From Phytomonospora endophytica (GTDB lineage: Bacteria > Actinomycetota > Actinomycetes > Mycobacteriales > Micromonosporaceae), in NCBI RefSeq assembly GCF_014202425.1, contig NZ_JACHGT010000020.1, positions 101,134 to 165,133 on the forward strand: a stretch of 64,000 nucleotides of DNA. The letters run 5' to 3'. A program made the position numbers and the translations under genes. Below are positions 34,986-43,945 of the stretch, one piece after another. Positions within the stretch are counted from its first letter, which is position 1. The number at the start of each line of letters is the position of its first letter. The notes beneath the pieces were generated by a model. That model worked only from the letters and a program-made list of their open reading frames with translations. It did no database searches and had not been told where the DNA came from.

Positions 34986-36365
34986 TCAGCGACGGGCCCG
35001 GAGGGTCAGCACGGCACCGGCGACGAGGAGCGCGAACCCGGCCAGGGCGAGCGGAAGCGCGAGCCCGTTCCCGGTGACGGGCAGGGCCGCGCCGGGCTGC
35101 GGGCCGGGCGGGTGCGGGACGACGTCCGACGGAACCGGTCCGCTCGTCGCCGGAACCGGCCCGCTTCCCGAAGGCGACGGGCCGCCGCCATCGCCGGACG
35201 GCGACGGTGTGGGGCTCATACCCGAAGGCGACGGCGTGAGGCTCGTGTCGTTCGGGACCGGCGTCTGCGGGGACCCCACGCCGGGGGAGGACGTCGGCGC
35301 GAGCGGTTCGCAGTCCACGATCCCCTTGAACGGGAACTGATGCAGTTCCCCGGCGCTGGTCCCGCCGCCGCCTTCGACGAGCTCGCGCACCACCACCTGG
35401 CCCTCGATGTTGTTGACGTCGTGGTCGGTGAGTTTCGCGTTCGGGGCGAGGATCGAGCCTTCGATCGTGTGCCCGCCGCTGGGCAGTGTGATCGCGGTGG
35501 CCGTGGGAAAGTCCCACAGGATGTAGGGGGCCTCGGCGCCGCCCACGCCGCTGAGATTCGGCGGACGCCAGTCGAAGTCGTCGCCGACGCCGGAGGTGTC
35601 GACGACGACCACGAGCGGACCGTTCGCGGTCGGCTTGCCCAGGAAGTCCAGGTCGCTGATCCTGCTCAGCTCGGCGGCGTCGATCTTCAGCACGTTCGTG
35701 CGCCCGGAGGCGATGCGGATCTTCACCTCCGCGTTCTCGGGCAGGTCATTGACGTAGGGGTCCTCATTGCCGGTGAGGAGCGCCACCGTGGCCGGGCACG
35801 TGGCCAGTTCGCCCGCGGCGGAACGAAACCCGGCGAAGGCGGCGGCCACGTCGAGCGGCTCGCCTTCGACGGCGTCCAGAGGCTCCCGCACGTGGCTGGA
35901 GATGTGCGGCAGATCTTCGTAGGCGTCGCCGCTGGAGTTGACGCGCGTCGACTGGGCAGCGCCGTTCCGGTCGCGGTCGAGTGCCGCGCTGCCGCTCATG
36001 TCGCCGATCTTGACGTAGCCGTCGAAGACGTCGAGGGTGGCGTCCGGGGCGCTCGCATCCCAGTCGACGCGCCCGTTGACGATCAGCGCGGAGGGCAGCG
36101 CGTCGCCCGGCGCCGTCGTCGTTCCGGGTGTGTGAATCGCGACCCGGTAGCCGCCCGAGAGGACCAGGTTCCCGCCGACGGCGAGCGGTCCCTCCATCTC
36201 GCCGTCGTAGAAGCGGGCGTCGCCCTCCACGAAGGCGTTGAAGTCACCGGCCCCCGCCAGTGGGGTGATGACGGCTTCGGGAGGCCGGGCGTCCCCACCC
36301 TGGGCGACGGCGGCGGCCACGAGCAGGACCCCGCCGGCGGAGATCGTCGAGATGATCATTCGCAT
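34986..36365 (-). CDS. Choice-of-anchor-A surface protein with LPVTG sorting signal
   Basis: A 459-residue secreted protein. A signal peptide (about 1-22) is followed by a choice-of-anchor A domain (about 35-330, with GAGDFNAFVEGDA and LAVGGNLVLSGGY), a Ser/Pro/Gly-rich spacer (about 350-420) and a C-terminal LPVTG (428-432), hydrophobic helix and RARR tail. This is the classic sortase substrate layout, so it is probably covalently linked to peptidoglycan; no sortase gene is in the window. The function of the anchor-A domain is not known, perhaps adhesion. The start at 36365 has another ATG two codons later. Confidence 0.87.
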   Translation of the reverse strand: MRMIISTISAGGVLLVAAAVAQGGDARPPEAVITPLAGAGDFNAFVEGDARFYDGEMEGPLAVGGNLVLSGGYRVAIHTPGTTTAPGDALPSALIVNGRVDWDASAPDATLDVFDGYVKIGDMSGSAALDRDRNGAAQSTRVNSSGDAYEDLPHISSHVREPLDAVEGEPLDVAAAFAGFRSAAGELATCPATVALLTGNEDPYVNDLPENAEVKIRIASGRTNVLKIDAAELSRISDLDFLGKPTANGPLVVVVDTSGVGDDFDWRPPNLSGVGGAEAPYILWDFPTATAITLPSGGHTIEGSILAPNAKLTDHDVNNIEGQVVVRELVEGGGGTSAGELHQFPFKGIVDCEPLAPTSSPGVGSPQTPVPNDTSLTPSPSGMSPTPSPSGDGGGPSPSGSGPVPATSGPVPSDVVPHPPGPQPGAALPVTGNGLALPLALAGFALLVAGAVLTLRARR

Positions 36366-36533
36366 GGCTCAGACTTACCGTCTCGGCGGACGAGCGCGGC
36401 ATTTGGTGCCAACCCGGCGTGTCGCGGCATTCGCTTACTGGTTCCGCTGGTGTCGTAACGCTCCCGTCACTATCCTGGCCGCACGAGTCGGGCGAAATCC
36501 GCCCGATTCCCCCGGCAGAGGAGCCCATCCCCC

Positions 36534-38120
36534 ATGACTCCACGCAGCATCCGGGCGGTCGGCGCGCTAGCGGCCGCCCTTCTCACGGCCGCGCTGTTAA
36601 CCCCGGCCCCGGCACAGGCCGCTCCGGTCGAAGCCGTCACCGCGGCCGTGGCCCTGGCGCCGCCCGACGTCAACGTCGAGAACACCAAGGCCCATCTCCA
36701 GCAGTTCCAGACCATCGCGACCAACAACGGCGGCACCCGAGCCAGCGGCACCAACGGGTACGACGCCTCGGCCGCCTACGTGCAGCAGAAGCTCACGGCC
36801 GCCGGTTTCTCCGTCACGCTGCAGCCCTGCACCAGTTGCAACGGCAGCGATCCCAACGTGATCGCCGACTGGCCGGGCGGTGCCGCCAACAGCACCGTGA
36901 TGCTCGGGGCGCACCTGGACAGCGTCCGCGCCGGCGCGGGGATCAACGACAACGGTTCGGGCTCGGCGGCCCTGCTCGAAGCGGCACTGACGCTGGCGTC
37001 GCGCAACCCGACGATGCTCAAGCACGTGCGCTTCGCGTGGTGGGCCGACGAGGAGTCGGGCCTGCGCGGTTCGCAGTTCTACGTCTCGCGTTCGGGCACG
37101 GCGGGCATCAGCGCCTACCTGAACTTCGACATGGTCGGCTCGACGAACGCCGGCTACTTCCTGACCAACCTCAACAGCACGCTCACGGCCTCCCTGAAGG
37201 GCCACTTCGACGCGATCGGCGTGCCGACCGAGACGATGACCGAGTGCTGCTCCGACGACGGCCCGTTCCGCAACGCGGGTGTGGCGACGACGTTCCTGTC
37301 GACGGGCGCGTCGGCGCGCAAGACCGCCGCGCAGGTCCAGAAGTGGGGCGGCACCGCCGGAGTCGCCTACGACTCCTGCTACCACTCCTCCTGCGACCGC
37401 TACCCGGGCAACATCAACGTCACCGCCATCGACCGGGCCGGCGACGCGATCGCCCGTGCCATCTGGGTTCTGGCCGTCGACGACACCGGCACCCCGCCGA
37501 GCGGCTTCACCATCGCGGTGTCGCCGACCTCGGGTTCGGCGCAGCCGGGCACGAGCGTGCAGGCGACGGTGTCGACGCAGACCGTCTCGGGCAGCCCGCA
37601 GACGGTGACCTTCTCGTCGGGCGGCGCGCCGGCCAACGCGACGGTCCAGTTCAGCCCGTCGGCCGTGACATCCGGTGGCAGCTCCCAGATGCAGATCACG
37701 CTGGGCAACTCACCGGCCGGGACCTACCCGATCACGGTGACGGGGACGGGGACGTCGGGCGCGCGGACGGCGACCTACACACTGACGGTCGTCAGTGCCG
37801 GGGCCTGCGCGAACTACAACAACCGCTTCAACGACAGCCTCACCGGCACGGGGAACACCGACTACATGCCGCCGCCGACCGGCTCGTACCAGACCACTGT
37901 GTCCGGTCGCCACGCCGGCTGCCTCGACGGCCCCGCCGGCGTCGACTTCGACCTGTACCTCCAGAAGCTCAACGGAAGCACGTGGACGAACGTCGCGCAG
38001 TCGACCGGCTCGGGACCCGACGAGACCCTCACCTATGACGGCACCGCGGGCACCTACCGGTACCGCGTCTACGCCTACAGCGGCTCGGGCGCCTACCAGC
38101 TCGGCTTCAACCGGCCGTAG
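36534..38120 (+). CDS. Secreted M28 zinc aminopeptidase with C-terminal PPC-like domain
   Basis: A 528-residue secreted enzyme. Signal peptide about 1-29; M28 domain with zinc ligands His127 (GAHLDS), Asp139 (INDNGSG), Glu173/174 (DEES, one the general base), Asp199 (FDMVGS) and His284 (YHSSCD), like Streptomyces griseus aminopeptidase S. A linker of Ig-like character (about 325-420) and a C-terminal PPC domain (about 428-525) follow and are usually removed. It releases N-terminal hydrophobic residues from peptides. Its own intrinsic terminator follows. Confidence 0.92.
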   Translation: MTPRSIRAVGALAAALLTAALLTPAPAQAAPVEAVTAAVALAPPDVNVENTKAHLQQFQTIATNNGGTRASGTNGYDASAAYVQQKLTAAGFSVTLQPCTSCNGSDPNVIADWPGGAANSTVMLGAHLDSVRAGAGINDNGSGSAALLEAALTLASRNPTMLKHVRFAWWADEESGLRGSQFYVSRSGTAGISAYLNFDMVGSTNAGYFLTNLNSTLTASLKGHFDAIGVPTETMTECCSDDGPFRNAGVATTFLSTGASARKTAAQVQKWGGTAGVAYDSCYHSSCDRYPGNINVTAIDRAGDAIARAIWVLAVDDTGTPPSGFTIAVSPTSGSAQPGTSVQATVSTQTVSGSPQTVTFSSGGAPANATVQFSPSAVTSGGSSQMQITLGNSPAGTYPITVTGTGTSGARTATYTLTVVSAGACANYNNRFNDSLTGTGNTDYMPPPTGSYQTTVSGRHAGCLDGPAGVDFDLYLQKLNGSTWTNVAQSTGSGPDETLTYDGTAGTYRYRVYAYSGSGAYQLGFNRP

Positions 38121-38138
38121 GAACGGATACCGCTGACC

Positions 38139-38171
38139 GGCGCCGTGCCCCTTCCGGGCACGGCGCCTTTT
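38139..38171 (+). terminator. Intrinsic terminator of the M28 gene
   Basis: Perfect 12-bp arms GGCGCCGTGCCC (38139-38150) and GGGCACGGCGCC (38156-38167), loop CTTCC, followed by TTTT (38168-38171), 18 bases past the stop. Confidence 0.93.
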
Positions 38172-38292
38172 CGGCTGCGCAGCCCGTGCCTCCGCCCGTT
38201 CGGTCATGGTGGGCACACTCGGCCACCTGCGATGATGCTGGCGCCGACGGCCCACCGATATTCACTCGCGCCGGTTCAAGAATCTCGAATAA

Positions 38293-38308
38293 TGTGACCC
38301 AGGTCACG
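38293..38308. promoter_or_regulatory. CRP-like palindrome upstream of the S8/CHAT module
   Basis: TGTGACCCAGGTCACG has perfect GTGACC/GGTCAC arms around CA and fits the TGTGA-N6-TCACA pattern of CRP-family regulators at nine of ten fixed positions. It lies 282 bases upstream of the S8 gene start, in a region of low coding potential. Confidence 0.5.
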
Positions 38309-38452
38309 TATCTGCGGCCTCTCGTGGTCCCTCTTTACTTATGGAACGGCCATCCGGCCCACCACGAAGCGACGCGATCCTCACCGCGTCGTGGAGGGGT
38401 GCTCCACATGGGGCTGCCGTGAGAGGGAAGACCACGGCGATATCGGGGGCTG

Positions 38453-38519
38453 GGGATGAGATGTGACGCTGTTGGCACGTGCTGGGGGACGTACACGCCA
38501 CGGCGTCACATCTCATCCC
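38453..38519. repeat. 17-bp perfect inverted repeat in the S8 gene leader
   Basis: GGGATGAGATGTGACGC (38453-38469) and GCGTCACATCTCATCCC (38503-38519) are exact reverse complements around a 33-base loop, 70 bases before the S8 protease ATG. No T-run follows. The arms contain TGTGAC/GTCACA half-sites like the CRP-like palindrome upstream. It could be an operator pair, an attenuating RNA hairpin or a remnant of a small mobile unit. The remaining 38172-38452 holds no gene that I can support. Confidence 0.8.
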
Positions 38520-38589
38520 GGGGGGATCTCGCTTACCGCCCTCCGATGGCTTGCCCGCATGACCGATCTCAGGATGGAGCACCGAGAAC

Positions 38590-40173
38590 ATGAAGGTCCA
38601 CTTCACCGGACGAACCCCTCGTCTCGGCGACCCCGACTCACGTCGGGACCGCTCCGCCGGAATCCCACCCATTCCGGCAAACATTCTCGACCGGCACCGG
38701 GCGCGAGTACTCCGCCCGGGCGAAGCCGTGTTGGCGCCGGGTGAGGACACCCCCGGCAGCACGATCTATCGATACGACCGCGTCATGCTGTGCCACAAGC
38801 TGCTCGGCAGCGGGGAGAGGCTCGCGGAACTCGACGCCGCCATCGCCCTACATGGCGTTCGCGTCGAGCGCGACGACCACAACGGCGACCGGGTGCCCAG
38901 GCGCTTCCAGCGCGCCCGGCTGACCATCGGCGACCGGGCCACGCCCGTGAGCATCGACGCGTGGAAGACGGTGCAGAACCTGCGCGCGTCGGTCCACGGT
39001 GGACGGTGCGACGCCGATCTTGCCGGCCGTGTTCGGTTGGAGCACATTCTCGTCGGGTCGGCGATTGGCGGGCCGGGGAGCCTGATCGGGCAGGGGAACG
39101 ACTTCTGGCCGAAGGGTAGCGGCCCCTACGAGGGTCCGTCCTATCCGGGACGGGTGCCGGTCGATCTCATGCTTCCGATGCCCGCCCGTCGGCCGGCCGA
39201 AGCGCTTCCGGGGGGCCGCCGGCCGGTGATCGCCATCCTGGACACCGGGATCGCCGTCGATCACCCGGACCTCGACATCTCCGAGGAGCAGGAGGGCGAC
39301 GACACGTTCGTCACCATCAACAGCGATCTGCAGAAGGTGCTGACCGCGAACGCCGATGCCGAGACCCCTGTTCTCAAGGGCGCCTGGGATCAGCCGCATG
39401 TCGACGGATCGCTCCTGGGCGACCTCGCCTCTCACTTCGGGCACGGCACTTTCATGACCGGGGTCGTCCGGCAGCTCGCACCGGACGCCCAGGTGCGTTC
39501 CTATCGCGTCATGCACAACGACGGTCTCACCTACGAGAACGAACTGCTCATCGCACTCGATCACATCGCCGACGAGGCGGAGCGAGCGTGGAACGGCGAT
39601 GACACGGTGAATCCGGTCGACATCGTGGTCTTGGCGATGGGTTATCCGGACGAGCACCCGGAGGACAGCCCGAAGGGTGGATTGGCGGGCATGGTCAACA
39701 GGCTCGCCAACCTCGGTATCGCCGTCGTGGCGGCAGCCGGAAACTACGCGACCACGCGCCCGTTCTACCCGGCGGCCATGGCGGCGGTCGACCGTGAGCC
39801 GACCGCGGCGCCGGTGCTCAGCGTGGGAGCGCTGAACCCGAACGGCTCGGTCGCGATGTTCTCTAACGATGGTCCCTGGGTGACCTGCTTCGCTCTCGGG
39901 GCCTCGATGGTGAGCACTTTCCCCGTCATCGAGGGTTCGATGAACCCCGACAGTCAGAACCGGGCTCGCCGCCGTCTCCGCGAGAGTTTCGACCCCGACG
40001 ACTTCAGCTCGGGCTACGCGATGTGGAGCGGGACCTCTTTCGCGGCTCCCGTCATCGCCGCCAAACTCGCCGCCGCACTGACGACCGAGGACGTCATGGC
40101 GGGTGTCTCGGTCACCGACGCCCGTTCCAGCGCCTACCGACTCCAGGCGGCCGTGAAGGCCATCGGGGGATAG
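38590..40173 (+). CDS. Intracellular S8 subtilisin-like serine protease of the CHAT module
   Basis: A 527-residue subtilase with intact triad: Asp218 (AILDTGIA), His285 (HFGHGTF) and Ser483 (SGTSFAAP), plus an oxyanion Asn in AAGNYAT. Residues 1-205 are not a signal peptide but a domain of their own (with STIYRYDRVMLCHKLLG and LDAAIALHGV) that may act as an inhibitory or sensing prodomain. Absence of a signal peptide or membrane helix makes it cytoplasmic. The sigma-70 gene starts ten bases later, so the two are co-transcribed. Together with the CHAT protease three genes on, this makes two proteases in one operon. Confidence 0.9.
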   Translation: MKVHFTGRTPRLGDPDSRRDRSAGIPPIPANILDRHRARVLRPGEAVLAPGEDTPGSTIYRYDRVMLCHKLLGSGERLAELDAAIALHGVRVERDDHNGDRVPRRFQRARLTIGDRATPVSIDAWKTVQNLRASVHGGRCDADLAGRVRLEHILVGSAIGGPGSLIGQGNDFWPKGSGPYEGPSYPGRVPVDLMLPMPARRPAEALPGGRRPVIAILDTGIAVDHPDLDISEEQEGDDTFVTINSDLQKVLTANADAETPVLKGAWDQPHVDGSLLGDLASHFGHGTFMTGVVRQLAPDAQVRSYRVMHNDGLTYENELLIALDHIADEAERAWNGDDTVNPVDIVVLAMGYPDEHPEDSPKGGLAGMVNRLANLGIAVVAAAGNYATTRPFYPAAMAAVDREPTAAPVLSVGALNPNGSVAMFSNDGPWVTCFALGASMVSTFPVIEGSMNPDSQNRARRRLRESFDPDDFSSGYAMWSGTSFAAPVIAAKLAAALTTEDVMAGVSVTDARSSAYRLQAAVKAIGG

Positions 40174-40183
40174 CGTCTCGATC

Positions 40184-40801
40184 ATGCAGCATGTATCGAA
40201 CCCGGTCGACGTGGTCGCCCTGCGGAGGGCCGAAGCCCTCCGCAGGGCCCGCGACGGTGACCGGGATGCGCTGAACGAACTGGTCGTCGAGCTGACTCCG
40301 TTGCTGTGGAACGTGGTCCGCCGTCAAGGTGTCGATCGTGTCGCCGCCGAGGACGTCGTCCAGGACACTTGGCTCCGCCTGTGGAGCAGCCTCCACAAGA
40401 TCGAGACGCCCGAGGCCCTGGTCGGCTGGCTCGTCACGGTGGCGAAGCGTGAAGCCATTCGTCTGTGGAAGGCCGGTTGCCGTGAGGAACCGGTCGAGCC
40501 CGAGTGGGACTCGATGATGTCCGAAGATCCCGATGTGGACGAACATGTCACCGATCGGATCCGGGTACAGGGACAGTACCGAGTGTTGTGGGGTCTGGTG
40601 ACATCGTTGACCGATCGATGCCAAGAGCTGATTCGGATCATCGCCTTCACCGACCGGCCCAACTACGAGACGGTTTCTACCGCGCTGGGGATCCCACGCG
40701 GAAGTATCGGCCCGACACGGGGGCGGTGTCTGGCGAAGTTGCGACAGCTGTTGCGCGCCGATCCGGCGTGGAACGATCGAGTGGAGTTATCCGATGAGTG
40801 A
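40184..40801 (+). CDS. Sigma-70 family (ECF-like) RNA polymerase sigma factor of the CHAT module
   Basis: A 205-residue sigma factor with region 2 (LNELVVELTPLLWNVVRRQG, then AAEDVVQDTWLRLW) at about 29-90 and region 4 (LTDRCQELIRIIAF and NYETVSTALGIPRGSIGPTR) at about 140-195. It lacks regions 1 and 3, as in ECF factors. It overlaps the next gene by eight bases. Codon use is less G/C-biased than in flanking genes, suggesting acquisition. Its likely targets are its own operon and related genes. Confidence 0.9.
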   Translation: MQHVSNPVDVVALRRAEALRRARDGDRDALNELVVELTPLLWNVVRRQGVDRVAAEDVVQDTWLRLWSSLHKIETPEALVGWLVTVAKREAIRLWKAGCREEPVEPEWDSMMSEDPDVDEHVTDRIRVQGQYRVLWGLVTSLTDRCQELIRIIAFTDRPNYETVSTALGIPRGSIGPTRGRCLAKLRQLLRADPAWNDRVELSDE

Positions 40802-41306
40802 GCTTGGTGGACCTGATATCAGCGCCGAGGGCCGTATCGATGAGGCCGACCTGGCGGCGTTGCGGGCTGTCAGGGAGCTGTACGAGATGACCGACCCGGT
40901 ACCGGCCGGATTGATCGAACGCATCAAGTTCGCCGTGGACTTGGAGGACTTGGACGCCGAGGTGGCCAGGGTCTGTGAGGAGCACCGGCTTGTCGGTGTT
41001 CGCAGCACCGAGGCGACCGAGACCAGGACGATCACCTTCGACTGTTCGGTCCTGACGGTCATGATCAGTATTCGACCGATCACCGATGAGACGGTGCGGA
41101 TCGACGGCTGGCTGGCTCCTGCCGGAGAGCATCGAGTGGAATGCCGTTCACCTGACGCCAAGCGTGAGACGATGGCGGATCCCCAGGGCCGGTTCGTGGT
41201 GGAAGACGTCCCGCACGGCTTGCTGCAGATGGTCATTCGTCTCTCGTGGCAGGAAGTGCACGGTGGAACCCCACCGGTGGTGGTCACGCCGTCCATCATG
41301 GTCTGA
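40794..41306 (+). CDS. Orphan protein in anti-sigma position
   Basis: A 170-residue protein. The N-terminal third is helical (DLAALRAVRELYEMTDPVPA, then GLIERIKFAVDLEDLDAEVA); the rest is beta-rich and resembles a carboxypeptidase-regulatory or transthyretin-like fold (VRIDGWLAPAGEHRVECRSP, then PQGRFVVEDVPHGLLQMVIR). No zinc anti-sigma HxxxCxxC, no membrane helix. It overlaps the sigma gene by eight bases and is followed by CHAT, so it may bind the sigma factor or be the proteolytic switch of the module. This is inference; I know no characterised homologue. Confidence 0.7.
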   Translation: MSELGGPDISAEGRIDEADLAALRAVRELYEMTDPVPAGLIERIKFAVDLEDLDAEVARVCEEHRLVGVRSTEATETRTITFDCSVLTVMISIRPITDETVRIDGWLAPAGEHRVECRSPDAKRETMADPQGRFVVEDVPHGLLQMVIRLSWQEVHGGTPPVVVTPSIMV

Positions 41307-41361
41307 CGTACATGGCCGATGGGGGAGTCCGACACCGGGGGGCGTGTATAAGAATGACGAA

Positions 41362-43902
41362 ATGCGCTCCCTGGGACTCGAAGTGTTGGCCGAAGCTCGC
41401 AGGCTGCACGCTGACGGCAAAGAGGCGGTCAACACAGGGCGGTTGACCGAGGCGGTCCTGCGGCTGCGTGAAGGTCTTCGCGTGCTCGGCTGGTTCGACG
41501 GTCGATCGGTCTCCTGGGACCCTGCGGCGTCTGCGATCGCCGCACGCCTCATGGTCACGCTGGCCTACGCGGACGCAGAACAGGGTGACACCGAGCAGGG
41601 GCTGCGGCTCTTGGAAGACGCCGAGATCCATGTTGCTGACGAGGACGCGGGAATCCTGTTCCAGCAACGCGCGCTGATCCTGCGCATGGCCGGACATCTT
41701 CATGAGGCGCTGGAAGACTTTGCGCGGGCGAAGCCGTTGCTCGTCAGGCACGGCCAGACCACGACGCTGTTGGCCTTGTACCTGAATCGTGGCGCGGCAT
41801 ACGGAGATGAGGGCAAGTACTCGGCCGCGCTCAAGGACTTCAGTGATTGCTACGAACTTGCCGACCGGCTCGGGGAGACCGTTTGGGCGGCGAAGGCGGT
41901 GCATGCGCGAGGCATCGTCGCGCGGCACCTCGGCGACGTTCCGGCCGCGCTTGCCTCCCTCGAACACGCGCGCAGCCTGTATGAGATCCACGCTCCGGAC
42001 ATGGGTCCGGTCTTGCTGGCGGCGCAGTGCCACGTCCTCCACTCCGCAGGATTGCTGCATGAGGCGGTGCTTCGGCTGGAACAGGCGACGAAAGGCATGA
42101 GCACTCTGCTGCAACACCATCCACTCGCGATCGCTGAGGTCTTGCGTGCCCAACTTGCACTGGAGATGGACAATCCGGAGCTGGCTTCACAACAGGCGAA
42201 GGCGGCTGAGGCGCGAGGTCTTCGGCAGGGTGACCTAAGGCTCGCTGTCGGCGCCGAACTAGTCTTGCGATTTGCCGAGTTCGAGTTCGTGCCCTTGAGC
42301 CGCGAGATGGCTCGCGATTGCGAGCGTCTGGCCTCTCGGCACCACGAACTCGGCCAAATCTCGGACTCGGATCTCGCCGCACTGCTTGCCACGCGAGTAT
42401 GGATAGGCGTCGGTGACATCTTGTCAGCCGAGGCGACCTTCAGCTCGGTCGCGCGTGCTCGACCAAGTGAGCACATCTCGGTTCGTCTCTCAAGGGCACA
42501 GGTGCGTGCTGAACTCGCCATCGCCCGAGGCGAGCCGTCGAGAGCGCTCGCGAGTGTCCGTACCGGGCTTGCGGCCCTGCAGGACTTCCGAAGTCGCCTG
42601 GGGAGCGTCGAACTTCAGGTAGGAGCGGCCTACCTAGGGCGCAAGCTGGCTGGGAGTGGCCTGACGTACGCCCTCGGGTCAGGTAGAGCGCAGACCATCT
42701 TCAAATGGTCCGAGCGGTCACGCGCCCAGGCGTTTCGGCTGCCACCGATTCGCCCGGCCGAGGATCCGGAGATCGCCGATCTGCTCGCTCAGGTGAGGCA
42801 GCTCCATGATCGAATCCGTAAGTCCGATCTAGCGGGAGAACTCGCCCGTGAGGACAAGGCCCGTTGTGCCAGGCTGGAGAAGGTCCTCCGCGAGCGTTCA
42901 TGGCTAGCCACCGGTCCCGGTGAATCCATCCCGGAGTACTCCGCCGCCCAGATCCGCGGCGAATTGAACAGGCGGCATTCCGCGCTCGTGTCCTTCCTCG
43001 CCCATGAGGGCCGGATGCACGCCCTCGTCCTCGATGGCAAGCTTCGGCATGTCGAACTCGGCTCCAGCATCGACATCGAGGAGGCCGCTCGTCGGCTCGT
43101 CGCCGACCTGGACGCCCTCCAGGGGCGCCGCCTCCCCGAGCGGATGGAGGAGGCGATCCGCTCGTCCATCCATCACCAGACAGACTGGCTCGCCGATGCC
43201 CTCTTCGGGGAGATCCTCCCGCTGATCGGCGACCGCGACCTCATCGTCGTGCCGACCCAGCTCCTCTCCTCCCTCCCCTGGGGCCTGCTCCCGCCGCTGC
43301 GAGGCCGTCCCGTCACCGTCGCCCCCTCCGCCGCCGTCTGGATGGCCGCCGCGACCCGGGAGTGGTCCAGCAAGGGCGTTCCCCTCCTCGCCGCGGGACC
43401 CGACCTCACGCACGCCGAGTCCGAGCTCACCCAGATCGCGAGCCGCTACCCACAGGGCACCGTCCTCAAGGCCGAGACCGCCACCGCATCCGCCACCCTC
43501 GCCGCCCTCGACGGCGCCCCCATCGCCCACCTCGCGGCTCACGGCCATCACGAACCGGACAACGTTCTCTTCTCCCGCCTCGACTTCGCCGACGGTCCGC
43601 TCATGGCCTACGACATCGCCCGCCTGGCGGCCCCACCCCGGCACGTCACGCTGTCGGCGTGCGATGTGGGCCGATCGGTCGTCGCCGTGGGGGACGAGAC
43701 GCTCGGGTTCACCGCCGCCCTCCTCTACGCCGGCACGTCCACCGTGGTTTCGTCGGTGGCTCGGGTCGCGCATGACGTCGCCCGCGATGTCATGGTCGGA
43801 TACCACCGGCTCATCGCCGAAGGCGTCGCTCCCGCACGCGCGCTCGCCGAGGCGAACGCCAAGCACGACCTGGCGCCCTTCGTGTTGTTCGGAGCCGGTT
43901 AG
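41362..43902 (+). CDS. TPR-CHAT protease
   Basis: An 846-residue cytoplasmic protein. Residues about 1-480 are tetratricopeptide-like helical repeats (such as GAAYGDEGKYSAALKDFSDC), 480-600 a helical linker, and about 610-846 a CHAT caspase-like protease with catalytic His727 (HLAAHGHHE) and Cys767 (LSACDVG). The dyad is intact. The ATG at 41362 has no ribosome binding site but is nine bases after TATAAG (41347-41352), so an internal leaderless promoter is possible; GTG 41344 is the alternative. Third-position G/C is visibly lower up to about 42900 than in the CHAT part. TPR-CHAT proteins act in ligand-sensing proteolysis, including bacterial immunity. Confidence 0.9.
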   Translation: MRSLGLEVLAEARRLHADGKEAVNTGRLTEAVLRLREGLRVLGWFDGRSVSWDPAASAIAARLMVTLAYADAEQGDTEQGLRLLEDAEIHVADEDAGILFQQRALILRMAGHLHEALEDFARAKPLLVRHGQTTTLLALYLNRGAAYGDEGKYSAALKDFSDCYELADRLGETVWAAKAVHARGIVARHLGDVPAALASLEHARSLYEIHAPDMGPVLLAAQCHVLHSAGLLHEAVLRLEQATKGMSTLLQHHPLAIAEVLRAQLALEMDNPELASQQAKAAEARGLRQGDLRLAVGAELVLRFAEFEFVPLSREMARDCERLASRHHELGQISDSDLAALLATRVWIGVGDILSAEATFSSVARARPSEHISVRLSRAQVRAELAIARGEPSRALASVRTGLAALQDFRSRLGSVELQVGAAYLGRKLAGSGLTYALGSGRAQTIFKWSERSRAQAFRLPPIRPAEDPEIADLLAQVRQLHDRIRKSDLAGELAREDKARCARLEKVLRERSWLATGPGESIPEYSAAQIRGELNRRHSALVSFLAHEGRMHALVLDGKLRHVELGSSIDIEEAARRLVADLDALQGRRLPERMEEAIRSSIHHQTDWLADALFGEILPLIGDRDLIVVPTQLLSSLPWGLLPPLRGRPVTVAPSAAVWMAAATREWSSKGVPLLAAGPDLTHAESELTQIASRYPQGTVLKAETATASATLAALDGAPIAHLAAHGHHEPDNVLFSRLDFADGPLMAYDIARLAAPPRHVTLSACDVGRSVVAVGDETLGFTAALLYAGTSTVVSSVARVAHDVARDVMVGYHRLIAEGVAPARALAEANAKHDLAPFVLFGAG

Positions 43903-43945
43903 TCACCGGGTGGCGGGGCTTGTGTCCACATAGCACGATGTGTAC

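Noticed and set aside
33115..35517. Open frame of 800 codons on the minus strand
   Set aside because: Mirror of the phoD frame; the real minus-strand gene in the area is the anchor-A protein in a different frame.
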